Assembly: GCF_002078505.1 (NCBI RefSeq)
Contig: NZ_LUAV01000014.1
Span: forward strand, 126,402 to 190,401
Source of the DNA: Ensifer aridi
GTDB lineage: Bacteria; Pseudomonadota; Alphaproteobacteria; Rhizobiales; Rhizobiaceae
Length of the DNA stretch: 64,000 bases
Reading direction: 5' to 3'
Position 1 is the stretch's first letter. Each line of letters begins with the position of its first letter. Positions 56,663 to 64,000 of the stretch are shown here, piece by piece. The translations under genes and the position numbers were made by a program. Below the pieces are notes generated by a model. It did not search any database. It saw only the letters and a list, made by a program, of their open reading frames with translations, and was not told the origin of the DNA.

Positions 56663-57694
56663 CTATTTCTCCGTGAGCTTGAGCTCGATGCGACGGTTCT
56701 GCGCGCGTGCCTCCGGGCTGTCTCCCGCAGCGATCGGCTGATATTCGCCGAAGCCGGCAGCGACCAGCCGATCGGCCGGAACGCCCTTCGATATCAGGAA
56801 TTTGACGACCGATGTGGCGCGTGCCGACGACAGCTCCCAGTTGTCGGCAAAGCGTCCGGAACGCGAGAACTGCACATTGTCCGTGTGGCCGTCTACGCGC
56901 AGGACCCAGTTGATCTCCGCCGGGATTTCCCTGGCGAGGTCGAGAAGGGCTGTCGCGAGCTTCGTCATCTCCGCCTGCCCCTCCGGGTTCAAGTCGCTGC
57001 TGCCCGAGGGGAAGAGGACTTCCGACTGGAAGACGAAGCGGTCGCCGACGATGCGGATGTTTTCCCGGTCCGAGAGGATCTCCCTCAAGCGGCCGAAAAA
57101 GTCCGAACGGTAGCGGTTGAGCTCCTGCACGCGCTGCGCCAGCGCGACGTTAAGCCTGCGGCCGAGATCGGCGATCTTGGCCTGGGACGCCTGGTCCTTC
57201 GCCTCCGACGCCTGCAGCGCGCCTTCGATGGCGGCGATCTGGCTGCGCAGCGCCGCAATCTGCTGGTTCAAGAGCTCGATCTGGCTCATGGCACGCGCGC
57301 TGACTTGCCGTTCGTTCTCCAGTTCCGAGCCGAGCCGGCCGATCTTCTCATTGGCCACCTCCGCGCTGCCGGCCCCCCTGTCGAGCAGCGCCTGCAGGCG
57401 CGACCGCTCTCCCTCCGACTGAGCGAGCGAGGCCTGCAGGTTGGCGAGCGAATCCTCGAGGTCCTGCTTGCCGCTCTTTTCGAGCGCCAGGAGTTGGGTG
57501 AGTTCGTTGATCTGGCTGTTCAGGCGGTTCAAGACCTCGTCCTTGCCGCTGATCTCCCTTCCCAGCAGAAACTGCGCGGTGACGAAGACGCTGAGCAGGA
57601 ACATGATCGCCATGAGCAGGGTCGAAAGCGCATCGACGAAGCCCGGCCAGTAATTGATCGTCCGCGGTTCGCGGCCTCTTCGGGCGAGCGCCAT
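56663..57694 (-). CDS. MotB/OmpA-type peptidoglycan-binding membrane protein with long coiled coil
   Basis: A 343-residue inner-membrane protein. A short cytoplasmic start is followed by one membrane segment FVDALSTLLMAIMFLLSVFVTAQFL (about 19-43, split here only by length) that includes a conserved acidic residue (D21). Then comes a coiled coil of about 150 residues (55-200: LNRLNSQINELTQLLALEK and similar), and a C-terminal OmpA/MotB domain (LFPSGSSDLNPEGQAEM, LRVDGHTDNVQF, LSSARATSVVKFLISKGV, AQNRRIELKL) that should bind peptidoglycan. It starts three bases after the MotA-like stop. The pair resembles stator units but no flagellar genes are near. Confidence 0.85.
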   Translation of the reverse strand: MALARRGREPRTINYWPGFVDALSTLLMAIMFLLSVFVTAQFLLGREISGKDEVLNRLNSQINELTQLLALEKSGKQDLEDSLANLQASLAQSEGERSRLQALLDRGAGSAEVANEKIGRLGSELENERQVSARAMSQIELLNQQIAALRSQIAAIEGALQASEAKDQASQAKIADLGRRLNVALAQRVQELNRYRSDFFGRLREILSDRENIRIVGDRFVFQSEVLFPSGSSDLNPEGQAEMTKLATALLDLAREIPAEINWVLRVDGHTDNVQFSRSGRFADNWELSSARATSVVKFLISKGVPADRLVAAGFGEYQPIAAGDSPEARAQNRRIELKLTEK

Positions 57695-57697
57695 GGA

Positions 57698-58804
57698 TCA
57701 GTCACCCCCACTCTCTTCAACGCGGCTGAGCTTCGCCTGCGTGATGGCCTTGTCCGGCTGGACGGTGATCCGCTCGGCCTGACCGATGCGCGCCGTCAGC
57801 CGGTCGAGGGTCTTGCGCATCGATTTCGCCTCCTCCTGCTGCGCTTCGATCCAGTCCCGCAGCATCTGCTGCTCGCCGCGCATGTTCTTGACGAGGCCCT
57901 GGATGCCTTCGGCAAGGCTCGCCATCGCCGCCGTCGTGCGCTGGTTCGCCCCGCCGTCATGAGCAAGCCGGGTGAGTTGGTCGGTGAGCCGCCGCAGCTC
58001 TTCTGCCGGCGCACCGTCGATTGAATCGATCGACGGTGAAAGGCCGGAGCCAACGTCGGTCACGGACGAAAGCCAGTTCTCGAGCTCGGTGTAGAAGCGG
58101 TTCTGGGCACGACCGGCCTGGAGGTCGAGAAAGCCGAGGATCAGAGAACCAGAAAGGCCGAACAGCGACGCGGAGAAGGCCGTTCCCATGCCGGTGAGCG
58201 GTGCAGAGAGACCGCCCTTCAACGAACTCAGGAGATCCTCCGTGCTGCCGGACCCCGCATCCAGCGACTGGATGACGGTATTGATCGAGCCGATTGTGCC
58301 GAGTAGGCCCCAGAAGGTGCCAAGCAGACCAAGAAAGACGAGCAGGCCGGCGAGATAGCGGGTGATGTCGCGCGATTCATCGAGCCGGGTGGCGATGGAG
58401 TCGAGGATCGAACGTAGCGCGATGGTCGAGATCGCGGTCGTCTGGCGACCGCCGATGAGAGCCCGCATGGGCGCGAGCAGCACGGGATCGCGCCCGACCT
58501 TGTCCGCGCTTCCGGCGGCGCGGAACGAGTTGAACCATCGAACCTCCGGCCGCAAGCTGAGGACGTGGTTGAAGGCCAGCAGGATGCCGATCAGAAGCAC
58601 GCCCAGGATCAGCCCGTTGAGACCGGGATTGCCGACAAAGGCCTCGCGGGCCTGGCGGAAAAGGATCGCGGCGACGAACCCGACGATGATCAGGAAGAGG
58701 ACCATCGTCCAGAAATAGGGCATGGGGCTCGAAAGCTTGTGCGGGTTGTAGTTTTCCTCCGCGCCTTCCTGGTCGCGCCACCCGGACAGATTCAATTTCG
58801 CCAT
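57698..58804 (-). CDS. MotA/TolQ/ExbB-like proton channel protein
   Basis: A 368-residue membrane protein from MAKLNLSGWRDQEGAEENYN (58804). Segments at about 31-49 (YFWTMVLFLIIVGFVAAIL), 62-80 (LNGLILGVLLIGILLAFN), 153-175 (YLAGLLVFLGLLGTFWGLLG) and 205-232 (GTAFSASLFGLSGSLILGFL) correspond to the MotA/ExbB topology, and the third contains GLLGTFWGLLGTI, the family's channel signature. The C terminus is long and helical (about 260-368), unlike TolQ. It is translationally close to the MotB-like gene. A ZorA-like role is unlikely as there are no ZorC/ZorD/ZorE genes. Confidence 0.82.
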   Translation of the reverse strand: MAKLNLSGWRDQEGAEENYNPHKLSSPMPYFWTMVLFLIIVGFVAAILFRQAREAFVGNPGLNGLILGVLLIGILLAFNHVLSLRPEVRWFNSFRAAGSADKVGRDPVLLAPMRALIGGRQTTAISTIALRSILDSIATRLDESRDITRYLAGLLVFLGLLGTFWGLLGTIGSINTVIQSLDAGSGSTEDLLSSLKGGLSAPLTGMGTAFSASLFGLSGSLILGFLDLQAGRAQNRFYTELENWLSSVTDVGSGLSPSIDSIDGAPAEELRRLTDQLTRLAHDGGANQRTTAAMASLAEGIQGLVKNMRGEQQMLRDWIEAQQEEAKSMRKTLDRLTARIGQAERITVQPDKAITQAKLSRVEESGGD

Positions 58805-58869
58805 AAGTTTGCCAATCTCCCGGTTTTGCGGCAATTCCGCGCGCCTGCCGGGGCAGGCAATGAGCGGCC

Positions 58870-58928
58870 GCAACACTTTGAATTGCCGCACCATTCTTGA
58901 ATCGATGGCGATTTGAAGAGCGATGCTG
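58870..58928 (+). repeat. Decayed RIME1 half upstream of the MotA-like gene
   Basis: CACTTTGAATTGCCGCACC, then CTTGAATCGATGGCGATTTG, retains the second RIME1 palindrome's wording with substitutions. It lies in the 5' leader of the MotA-like gene. Confidence 0.45.
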
Positions 58929-58971
58929 CCGATGGCCCGGAGACTAGTGGAACTTTGCGCCAAATTGAAGG

Positions 58972-59008
58972 GAAAACAAAAGCCTCCGGCACAGAAGCCG
59001 ACGGAGGC
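58972..59008 (-). terminator. Rho-independent terminator of suhB
   Basis: Minus strand GCCTCCG/CGGAGGC stem with a 13-base loop followed by TTTTGTTTTCC, about 100 bases after the suhB stop. The remaining part of the 307-base gap to the MotA-like start holds only the decayed RIME1 half and the presumed promoter. Confidence 0.65.
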
Positions 59009-59111
59009 GACAGGAGGTCGCAGATCGCCCGCGATCCTGCGTAATCGCGGGCATCAAAGGCACGAGGCAATGGCACACGCGCCTGCTCACCCGCATCATG
59101 CTGTGCGCGAT

Positions 59112-59912
59112 TTACTTCGCCGGCACCGGGCGCTGGATGACTTCGCGTAGCGCCTTGGCGATATATTCGTTCCCGCAGACGATCGAACCGGCCTCCAGCG
59201 GCCTGTTGCCGCCATCGGCGTCGGTCGTCCAGCCGCCGGCTTCACGGATAAGGAGGACCCCGGCGGCCATGTCCCAGGCGGCAAGGTCCCGCTCCCAGAA
59301 GCCGTCGAAACGGCCGGCGGCGACATAGGCAAGGTCGAGTGAGGCGGAGCCGAAGCGGCGGATGCCGGCAACCTCGCCCATGATGTGGCGGAGTTCGATC
59401 AGATACTTGCCGTGATTGCCGCGGCCAAGATGCGGCGTGCCGGTGCCGATGACCGCATCGGAAAGGGCCTTGCGCGCACCGACGCGCAGGCGCCGGTCGT
59501 TCAGGAAGGCGCCGCCGCCACGCTCGGCGGTGTAGAGCTCGTCCGTCGCCGGGTTGAAGACGACCGCGCCGACGATTTCACCCTGGCGCTCCAGCGCGAT
59601 CGAGATGGCGAAATGCGGGATGCCGTGCAGGAAATTGGTGGTGCCGTCGAGCGGATCGACGATCCAGCGGTGGGCGCCGTCGGTTCCCTTGATCTCCTCG
59701 CCCTCTTCACCGAGGAAGCCGTAGGTCGGGCGCGCCTTCATGAGCTCGTCGCGGATGAGACGCTCTGCCTTGCGGTCCGCCTGCGAAACATAGTCGCCTG
59801 GGCCCTTCAGAGAAACCTGCAGGTTCTGCACTTCGCCGAAATCGCGCGCCAGCGACTTGCCGGCCTTGAAGGCGGCCTGGACCATGACATTGAGAAGGGC
59901 AGAACGAGCCAT
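59112..59912 (-). CDS. suhB: Inositol monophosphatase family protein SuhB
   Basis: A 266-residue Mg-dependent sugar phosphatase. The start MARSALLNVMVQAAFKAGKS (59912) is the usual one. Metal sites are GFLGEEGEEIKG near residue 65-76, WIVDPLDGTTNFLHG near 84-98 and DLAAWDMAAGVLLIREAGG near 210. SuhB dephosphorylates inositol-1-phosphate and in E. coli also helps rRNA transcription; which role applies here is unknown. A GC hairpin (GCGGCCGC repeated near 59983 and 60002) lies in the upstream region, without a clear function. Confidence 0.92.
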   Translation of the reverse strand: MARSALLNVMVQAAFKAGKSLARDFGEVQNLQVSLKGPGDYVSQADRKAERLIRDELMKARPTYGFLGEEGEEIKGTDGAHRWIVDPLDGTTNFLHGIPHFAISIALERQGEIVGAVVFNPATDELYTAERGGGAFLNDRRLRVGARKALSDAVIGTGTPHLGRGNHGKYLIELRHIMGEVAGIRRFGSASLDLAYVAAGRFDGFWERDLAAWDMAAGVLLIREAGGWTTDADGGNRPLEAGSIVCGNEYIAKALREVIQRPVPAK

Positions 59913-60167
59913 GTGGCAATCCTCTAGCGAAAGCCGGCCGAGTGTTCCCGACCGAGCATTGAACCTGTCTGACAATTCGCAAGCGGCCGCCGCTTTGGAA
60001 GCGCGGCCGCGTTTCACGAATCCGTCGTCAAAAAACCGAGTGAGACGTCACTCCGTCCGCGGGCAAGTGGTGCATGAGGGGCCGCGGAGAAAATCGGGGC
60101 TTCATGACCACAAAAACCCCGGAAGTTCAAGCGAAATAGATGACGCCGACCCACAGGAGGCAGAAGC

Positions 60168-61313
60168 TCACGACGAGCGGAACTTGTTTGCGGCCGCGAG
60201 CGCGGATTTTTGCTGCGTCTCGTTGAGGCCGAGATAGAAGTCCTCGAGCGCATCGTCCTTCAGCCCCGCACGGCGCGAGAGCACGTACCATTTCGCCGCC
60301 TCTACCGGATCCGGGCGTGTTCCGATCGCGTTGATGTAGAGGTGCGAGAGCCGGTTCTGAGCGACGACATTGCCGCCGTCGGCGGCGCGCTTCATCCAGG
60401 CGAACCCCTCCTCCAAATTGCGGTCGCCGGCAATGCCTTCGATCAGCCAGATCGCCATGTCGAGCTGCGCCGTATCGTAGCCGGCCCGCGCGGCTCTCAG
60501 CAGCCACTCGCGCGCCCGGGCGCGTTTGCTTTCCTCGATGCCGCTGACATTGAGATAGATCTGCGAGAGGGCATATTGCGCGTCGGCGATGCCCTGTTCG
60601 GCGGATTTCTCGTAATAGGGCATAGCCGCCTTCAGGCCCTTTTCGCCTGGCATGTCGGCGACAAGCGTCTGTCCGTAGTTGAACTGGGCCGAAGCATTGC
60701 CCAGATCGGCGGCCTTCTTCATCAGCTCTTCGGATTTCTTCCGGTCGCGCTTGACGTAGCGCCCTTCCATCAACATCAGGGCATATTTGAACATGGCTGC
60801 AGGATCGCCATTCTCCGCAGCCTGGCCATACCAGAAGGCCGCCGCTTTGGCGTTGCGCGCCACGCCGAGCCCCTGCTCGAGGATCGAGGCGACGAGCGTC
60901 TGGGCCGCCGGGTCGCCGAGCTGGGCGCGCGGCACGGCAAGGTCCATGGCCGTCAGATAGTAGCCGCGCTGGAAGGCGCCATAAGCTTCATCGATCTTGC
61001 CGTTGAACGGCTTCTCGGGAGGAAGGGCGGGCAAGTCGGCACCCATCCGCTCGATCACGTTGACGCCCTTCGACGGCGTGTTGCCGTCGCCGACCTTCGG
61101 CTTCGCTGGCGCTGTCGTCCCCGCGGGTTTCTCCTGTGCGCCTTCCGGTAGCGCCGCGCCGTTATGCGGCGTGATCCGCCCGCGTTTCGGAACGCTTCCC
61201 TCGTCGGTTGGGAGAGTGGCCGCCGGCTCGACGGCCCGAGCCGGCACCGCGGCAAGAATGATTGCCACGGCAAAGGCTGTGACCCGGCTGAGTTTCAGGA
61301 AAAAGCGGCTCAT
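60168..61313 (-). CDS. Sel1-repeat (TPR-like) secreted protein
   Basis: A 381-residue protein from MSRFFLKLSRVTAFAVAIIL (61313); an in-frame GTG two codons earlier is less likely. A signal peptide ends near VPARAVEP, a Pro/Gly/Lys linker follows (about 35-90), then eight or so Sel1-like repeats (GDPAAMFKYALMLMEGRYVK, GNASAQFNYGQTLVADM, GIADAQYALSQIYLNV). Such proteins act as scaffolds, in rhizobia sometimes in polysaccharide or envelope pathways. It starts 9 bases after the ThiE-like stop, so the two are likely co-transcribed. Partner unknown. Confidence 0.82.
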   Translation of the reverse strand: MSRFFLKLSRVTAFAVAIILAAVPARAVEPAATLPTDEGSVPKRGRITPHNGAALPEGAQEKPAGTTAPAKPKVGDGNTPSKGVNVIERMGADLPALPPEKPFNGKIDEAYGAFQRGYYLTAMDLAVPRAQLGDPAAQTLVASILEQGLGVARNAKAAAFWYGQAAENGDPAAMFKYALMLMEGRYVKRDRKKSEELMKKAADLGNASAQFNYGQTLVADMPGEKGLKAAMPYYEKSAEQGIADAQYALSQIYLNVSGIEESKRARAREWLLRAARAGYDTAQLDMAIWLIEGIAGDRNLEEGFAWMKRAADGGNVVAQNRLSHLYINAIGTRPDPVEAAKWYVLSRRAGLKDDALEDFYLGLNETQQKSALAAANKFRSS

Positions 61314-61322
61314 CGGCACGTC

Positions 61323-61976
61323 TTAATCTTCAAACCGTGGCGCTTTTTCGTCAAGCAATGCATTGACGGCCGCGACCACGGAGGGCGCCTGCCCCGACTC
61401 GCCGAAGACGGCAAGGCGGAGCGCCACGAACTCCGCTCCCGTCCCCGCTACCGCAAGTGCCGATTGCGGATCGGTGCCGCCCATGACGACGCAGGGAATT
61501 TCGATCATCGAGGCCCACCATTCGGCAAGCGCAAGATTCTTTGGATGCGCTTCCGGCTTTATGTCGCCGTCGGTGCGGCCGAAGAACACGTAATCCGGCC
61601 GAAGCTCTCCGATTTCGAGCGCATGATGGCGATCCGTAGCATTGCCGCCGCCGACGATCAGCTTCGGCGCGTGCCTTTCAATCGCTTCGGCAAGCGCATC
61701 CACGCCGCCCGCGATGTGCAATCCGTCCGCCTTGGCGCGGCCGGCAACACGCGTGTCGCCCTCGATCAAGGCTGCCGCGCCCGCCTGCTGGATCACCGCC
61801 ACGAGCGCCTCGGCGTGCTTCTGGAAATCCTGATCGCTGAGACCGTATTGCGGCACGATGACGGAGGCCACATCGCCACCCTTCAATGCCTCGCCGACGA
61901 GCTTGGAACGCTCCGCGGCATCCGCCAGATCGGGTGCGACCAGCACGAGGCGGCAGCGGTTTTCTGTGTTGCTCAT
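61323..61976 (-). CDS. Thiamine-phosphate synthase-like protein
   Basis: A 217-residue TIM-barrel protein from MSNTENRCRLVLVAPDL (61976, with AGGA before it). It has the ThiE features AALIEGDTRVAGRAKADGLHI near 88-108 and VMGGTDPQSALAVAGTGAEFVAL near 165, but departs from canonical ThiE in the pyrophosphate-binding stretch (FFGRTDGDIKPEAHPKN). It may be a true thiamine-phosphate synthase or a ThiE-like paralog; no other thiamine gene lies nearby. It is upstream of, and probably co-transcribed with, the Sel1-repeat gene. Confidence 0.72.
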   Translation of the reverse strand: MSNTENRCRLVLVAPDLADAAERSKLVGEALKGGDVASVIVPQYGLSDQDFQKHAEALVAVIQQAGAAALIEGDTRVAGRAKADGLHIAGGVDALAEAIERHAPKLIVGGGNATDRHHALEIGELRPDYVFFGRTDGDIKPEAHPKNLALAEWWASMIEIPCVVMGGTDPQSALAVAGTGAEFVALRLAVFGESGQAPSVVAAVNALLDEKAPRFED

Positions 61977-62073
61977 GTGGTCATCCTGGCGACGCATCTG
62001 CCCCGAGGGCCGGCACTCGATTTCGTTCGGGAAAACCGATAGACGGAGATGACAGAAGGATCAACCGCCCGCA

Positions 62074-62853
62074 ATGTTTCCCGACTACGACTTCTATCTC
62101 ATCGCCGTTCCGGCCGTCCTGCTCGTTGGCCTCAGCAAGGGGGGCATGGGCGAGGCGCTCTCGCTGATGGGCGTCCCGATCCTGTCCATGGCCGTCTCGC
62201 CGGTTCAGGCGGCCGCGCTGCTTCTGCCCATCCTCATTGCCATGGACATGGTGTCCCTATGGATCTGGCGCAAACATGGCGACCGGCGGACCCTTTTCAT
62301 GCTGCTGCCCAGTGCCATCGCCGGCATCGCCGTCGGTTGGGCGACCTCGGCTTACGTGCCGCGAGACGCTTTGAGGCTGATCATCGGTCTCATCACGGTC
62401 ACCTTCGTGCTGCGCTATGTCTATACCGTTTGGCTGAGCCGCAATGGCGCCCCCATTCGGCCAAAGCCGCAGCGCGCCGGCCCGGCCGCGCTCTGGGGCT
62501 CGCTTGCCGGCTATGGCAGCTTCGTCGCCCATGCCGGCGGTCCGCCGTTTCAGATCTATGCCCTGCCCCTGAAGCTCGAGCCGCGCGAATATACCGGCAC
62601 CATCGTCCGCTTCTTCGCGATCCTCAATGCGGTGAAGCTCGTACCCTATTTCGCCCTCGGCCAGCTCGACCTCAGCAATGTCACGATATCGGCAACGCTC
62701 TTCCCGCTCGCGATGGTGGCGACCGCATGCGGCGCATGGATCGTCCGACGGATGAAGCCGCAGGTCTTTTACCCGTTCATGTATACGATGGCCCTCATCG
62801 CTGGCTCGAAGCTCGTCTGGGACGGTCTTGCGAACCTGCTGTCCGGAAGTTGA
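62074..62853 (+). CDS. TauE/SafE family sulfite exporter-like membrane protein
   Basis: A 259-residue protein with about seven membrane segments. The start MFPDYDFYLIAVPAVLLVGL leads into GLSKGGMGEALSLMGVPILS, the first repeat signature of TauE/SafE permeases, and GYGSFVAHAGGPPFQIYALP near 146 is the second. The family moves sulfite, sulfoacetate or other anions. A sulfite link to the sqd operon is imaginable but 39 kb away and not supported. Divergent from the ThiE-like gene. Confidence 0.85.
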   Translation: MFPDYDFYLIAVPAVLLVGLSKGGMGEALSLMGVPILSMAVSPVQAAALLLPILIAMDMVSLWIWRKHGDRRTLFMLLPSAIAGIAVGWATSAYVPRDALRLIIGLITVTFVLRYVYTVWLSRNGAPIRPKPQRAGPAALWGSLAGYGSFVAHAGGPPFQIYALPLKLEPREYTGTIVRFFAILNAVKLVPYFALGQLDLSNVTISATLFPLAMVATACGAWIVRRMKPQVFYPFMYTMALIAGSKLVWDGLANLLSGS

Positions 62854-62949
62854 GCAGCTCTGAGCGGCCGCTTTTGCTGCAAAGCAAAGCGGCATGCCGC
62901 AACGCACAATTTTCTTGCCGCTCATCGGGAATTCGCTTAACCTCCGGCC

Positions 62950-63210
62950 ATGACGATCGCGGACCCATTCGATGCCATTGCGGATCCGAACCGGCGCTAT
63001 CTGCTGGAGGAATTGCGGCGCGCGCCGCGGACCGTGAACGAACTCGCCGAGGGCCTGCCGATCAGCCGCCCGGCCGTATCGCAGCATCTGAAGGCGCTGC
63101 TCGACTGCAATCTCGTGTCGGTCTCGACGAGCGGAACGCGGCGTATCTACGCGATCCACAAGCCCGGCTTCGACCGGCTCAATCTCTGGCTCGACCAGTT
63201 CTGGTCATAG
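62950..63210 (+). CDS. ArsR-family helix-turn-helix regulator
   Basis: An 86-residue winged-helix protein: FDAIADPNRRYLLEELRRAP, VNELAEGLPISRPAVSQHLK (recognition helix) and VSVSTSGTRRIYAI (wing). It has no obvious metal-binding cysteines; similar short members pair with SRPBCC proteins, absent here. It follows the TauE/SafE gene by 96 bases that include a GCCGCTTTTGCT hairpin. Target unknown. Confidence 0.85.
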   Translation: MTIADPFDAIADPNRRYLLEELRRAPRTVNELAEGLPISRPAVSQHLKALLDCNLVSVSTSGTRRIYAIHKPGFDRLNLWLDQFWS

Positions 63211-63369
63211 TCTTGACGCCTCCGACGCGGAAATCCGCAACGGAAGCGAACCGGGCAAAGAGCCCGGTCCAGCGATCCGTAAGTTGGATTTTGGGGATTG
63301 TTGTTGACCTTATCGCCGCGTCGTCTCACGCAGAGATGACGCTTTCCCGATGATCTCGGGAACGACCGT

Positions 63370-63549
63370 TCAGTGCGTGGTCGTCGAAGAACGAAGTCGT
63401 TCGATTTCGTCTTTGATGCGCAGCTTCCTCCGCTTGAGTTCGCTGATCAACTCGTCCTCGCAGGACGGAGAGTTGAGAGCTTCGTGGAGCTCCTCTTCAA
63501 GGGCGCCATGTTTTTTCTCAAGCGTTGCAAGATGAGCCTCAATGGTCAT
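63370..63549 (-). CDS. DUF465 (YdcH-like) protein, copy 1
   Basis: A 59-residue helical hairpin protein from MTIEAHLATLEKKHGALEEE (63549). HGALEEELHEAL, the ELKRRKLRIKDEIERL helix and short length are typical of DUF465. Function unknown. It is divergent from the second DUF465 gene, with about 210 bases between. Confidence 0.85.
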   Translation of the reverse strand: MTIEAHLATLEKKHGALEEELHEALNSPSCEDELISELKRRKLRIKDEIERLRSSTTTH

Positions 63550-63758
63550 TGGCAGTCCCTTCCTTTTGCTTGCATCCGGCACGCAAATGCCGGATGTTCC
63601 ATGGTTGAAACCTTTCTACTGTGCCATGCCATTTTTCATTTGTCGAAGGCGAAATGATGACGTCGGATAACTTCCCGTTACCGCCCAAGATGTGGTAGAG
63701 CGACGCAGGAAATTCCGGTTCGCGGCTCGACGCGACCGGCTTATGGGGATCGCTTTGC

Positions 63759-63962
63759 ATGCCGGACCAGGACCAGGCCGAACTCAGACTGACTATCGCG
63801 CGCCTGAGGCAGGAACATGAAGATTACGATGCGGCGATCAACGCCATGATCCAGACCGGCTGCGACGCCCTGCGCATCCAGCGCATGAAGAAAAAGAAGC
63901 TGGCGATCAAGGACAAGATCACCAAGATCGAAGACCAGATCATCCCCGATATCATAGCCTGA
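63759..63962 (+). CDS. DUF465 (YdcH-like) protein, copy 2
   Basis: A 67-residue helical protein. LRLTIARLRQEHEDYDAAIN and RIQRMKKKKLAIKDKITKIEDQI form the two family helices. It is more basic than copy 1. In Sinorhizobium such genes commonly precede purEK, which would lie just past the right edge; this is inference. The last 38 bases of the window hold no gene. Confidence 0.85.
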   Translation: MPDQDQAELRLTIARLRQEHEDYDAAINAMIQTGCDALRIQRMKKKKLAIKDKITKIEDQIIPDIIA

Positions 63963-64000
63963 AGCGGATCCAGACAGACGTGACCGACACTACGCCCCCG

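Noticed and set aside
56663..58804. Zorya phage-defence system
   Set aside because: ZorA/ZorB are MotA/MotB-like, but the required effector genes ZorC, ZorD or ZorE are absent and neighbours are housekeeping genes.
59983..60010. GC-rich hairpin upstream of suhB as a known suhB-type small RNA
   Set aside because: No terminator T run and no CCUCC-type loops that I could recognise, so I do not assign it.
60121..60170. 14-codon hydrophobic frame beginning at the GTG overlapping the Sel1-repeat stop
   Set aside because: Too short to judge, no ribosome-binding evidence beyond the overlap.

Overview
The window looks like a chromosomal segment of a fast-growing rhizobium, most likely Sinorhizobium/Ensifer. 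The reasons are high GC, long runs of housekeeping genes with alphaproteobacterial synteny, an sqdBDC sulfolipid operon, a large class III adenylate cyclase, RcdA with CtrA-type motifs, and several copies of the mosaic intergenic repeat known in this group as RIME1. I see no phage, insertion sequence, CRISPR array, rRNA or tRNA. Species-level assignment is inference.

Layout. 1-2.4 kb: serC-serA (serine synthesis; serA runs off the left edge) with a structured leader. 2.6-4.7 kb: two paralogous outer-membrane beta-barrel genes among RIME1 repeats. 5-15.9 kb: a minus-strand envelope block, tolQ-tolR-tolA-tolB-pal-cpoB-tilS-ftsH-glmM. 16.2-19.7 kb: ku-ligD (end joining) on the plus strand, between tolQ and its usual partner ybgC. 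20.3-23.3 kb: sqdB-sqdD-sqdC (sulfoquinovosyl diacylglycerol). 23.3-26.7 kb: ruvC-ruvA-ruvB plus a Tat-type metallophosphoesterase. 26.8-34.2 kb: a flavin monooxygenase, a YebC-family regulator, a metallo-beta-lactamase-fold protein and an RND efflux pump with its adaptor. 34.4-38.6 kb: a YmdB-type phosphoesterase, 5-formyl-THF cyclo-ligase, a small-regulator cluster, 6S RNA, zapA and a DUF4164 coiled-coil gene. 39-45.2 kb: tkt-gap-(frameshifted DUF1089)-pgk-fba, a central-carbon cluster. 45.3-54.8 kb: PhzF, adenylate cyclase-TPR, a small membrane protein, an MFS carrier, DUF1192, rcdA, rpmE, an MsbA-like exporter and an orphan TctC-type binding protein. 54.9-64 kb: an FAD dehydrogenase, a MotA/MotB-like pair, suhB, a Sel1-repeat protein, a ThiE-like protein, TauE/SafE, ArsR and two DUF465 proteins.

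The genes form three working groups: envelope maintenance (Tol-Pal, FtsH, GlmM, outer-membrane proteins, sulfolipid, MsbA-like exporter), DNA repair (RuvABC, Ku-LigD), and central carbon, serine and C1 metabolism. CtrA-type motifs (TTAA-N7-TTAA) stand upstream of rcdA (twice) and of both outer-membrane protein genes, suggesting cell-cycle control. The least explained items are the MotA/MotB-like pair at 56.7-58.8 kb, a candidate small RNA upstream of rcdA, and a one-base frameshift in the DUF1089 gene before pgk.
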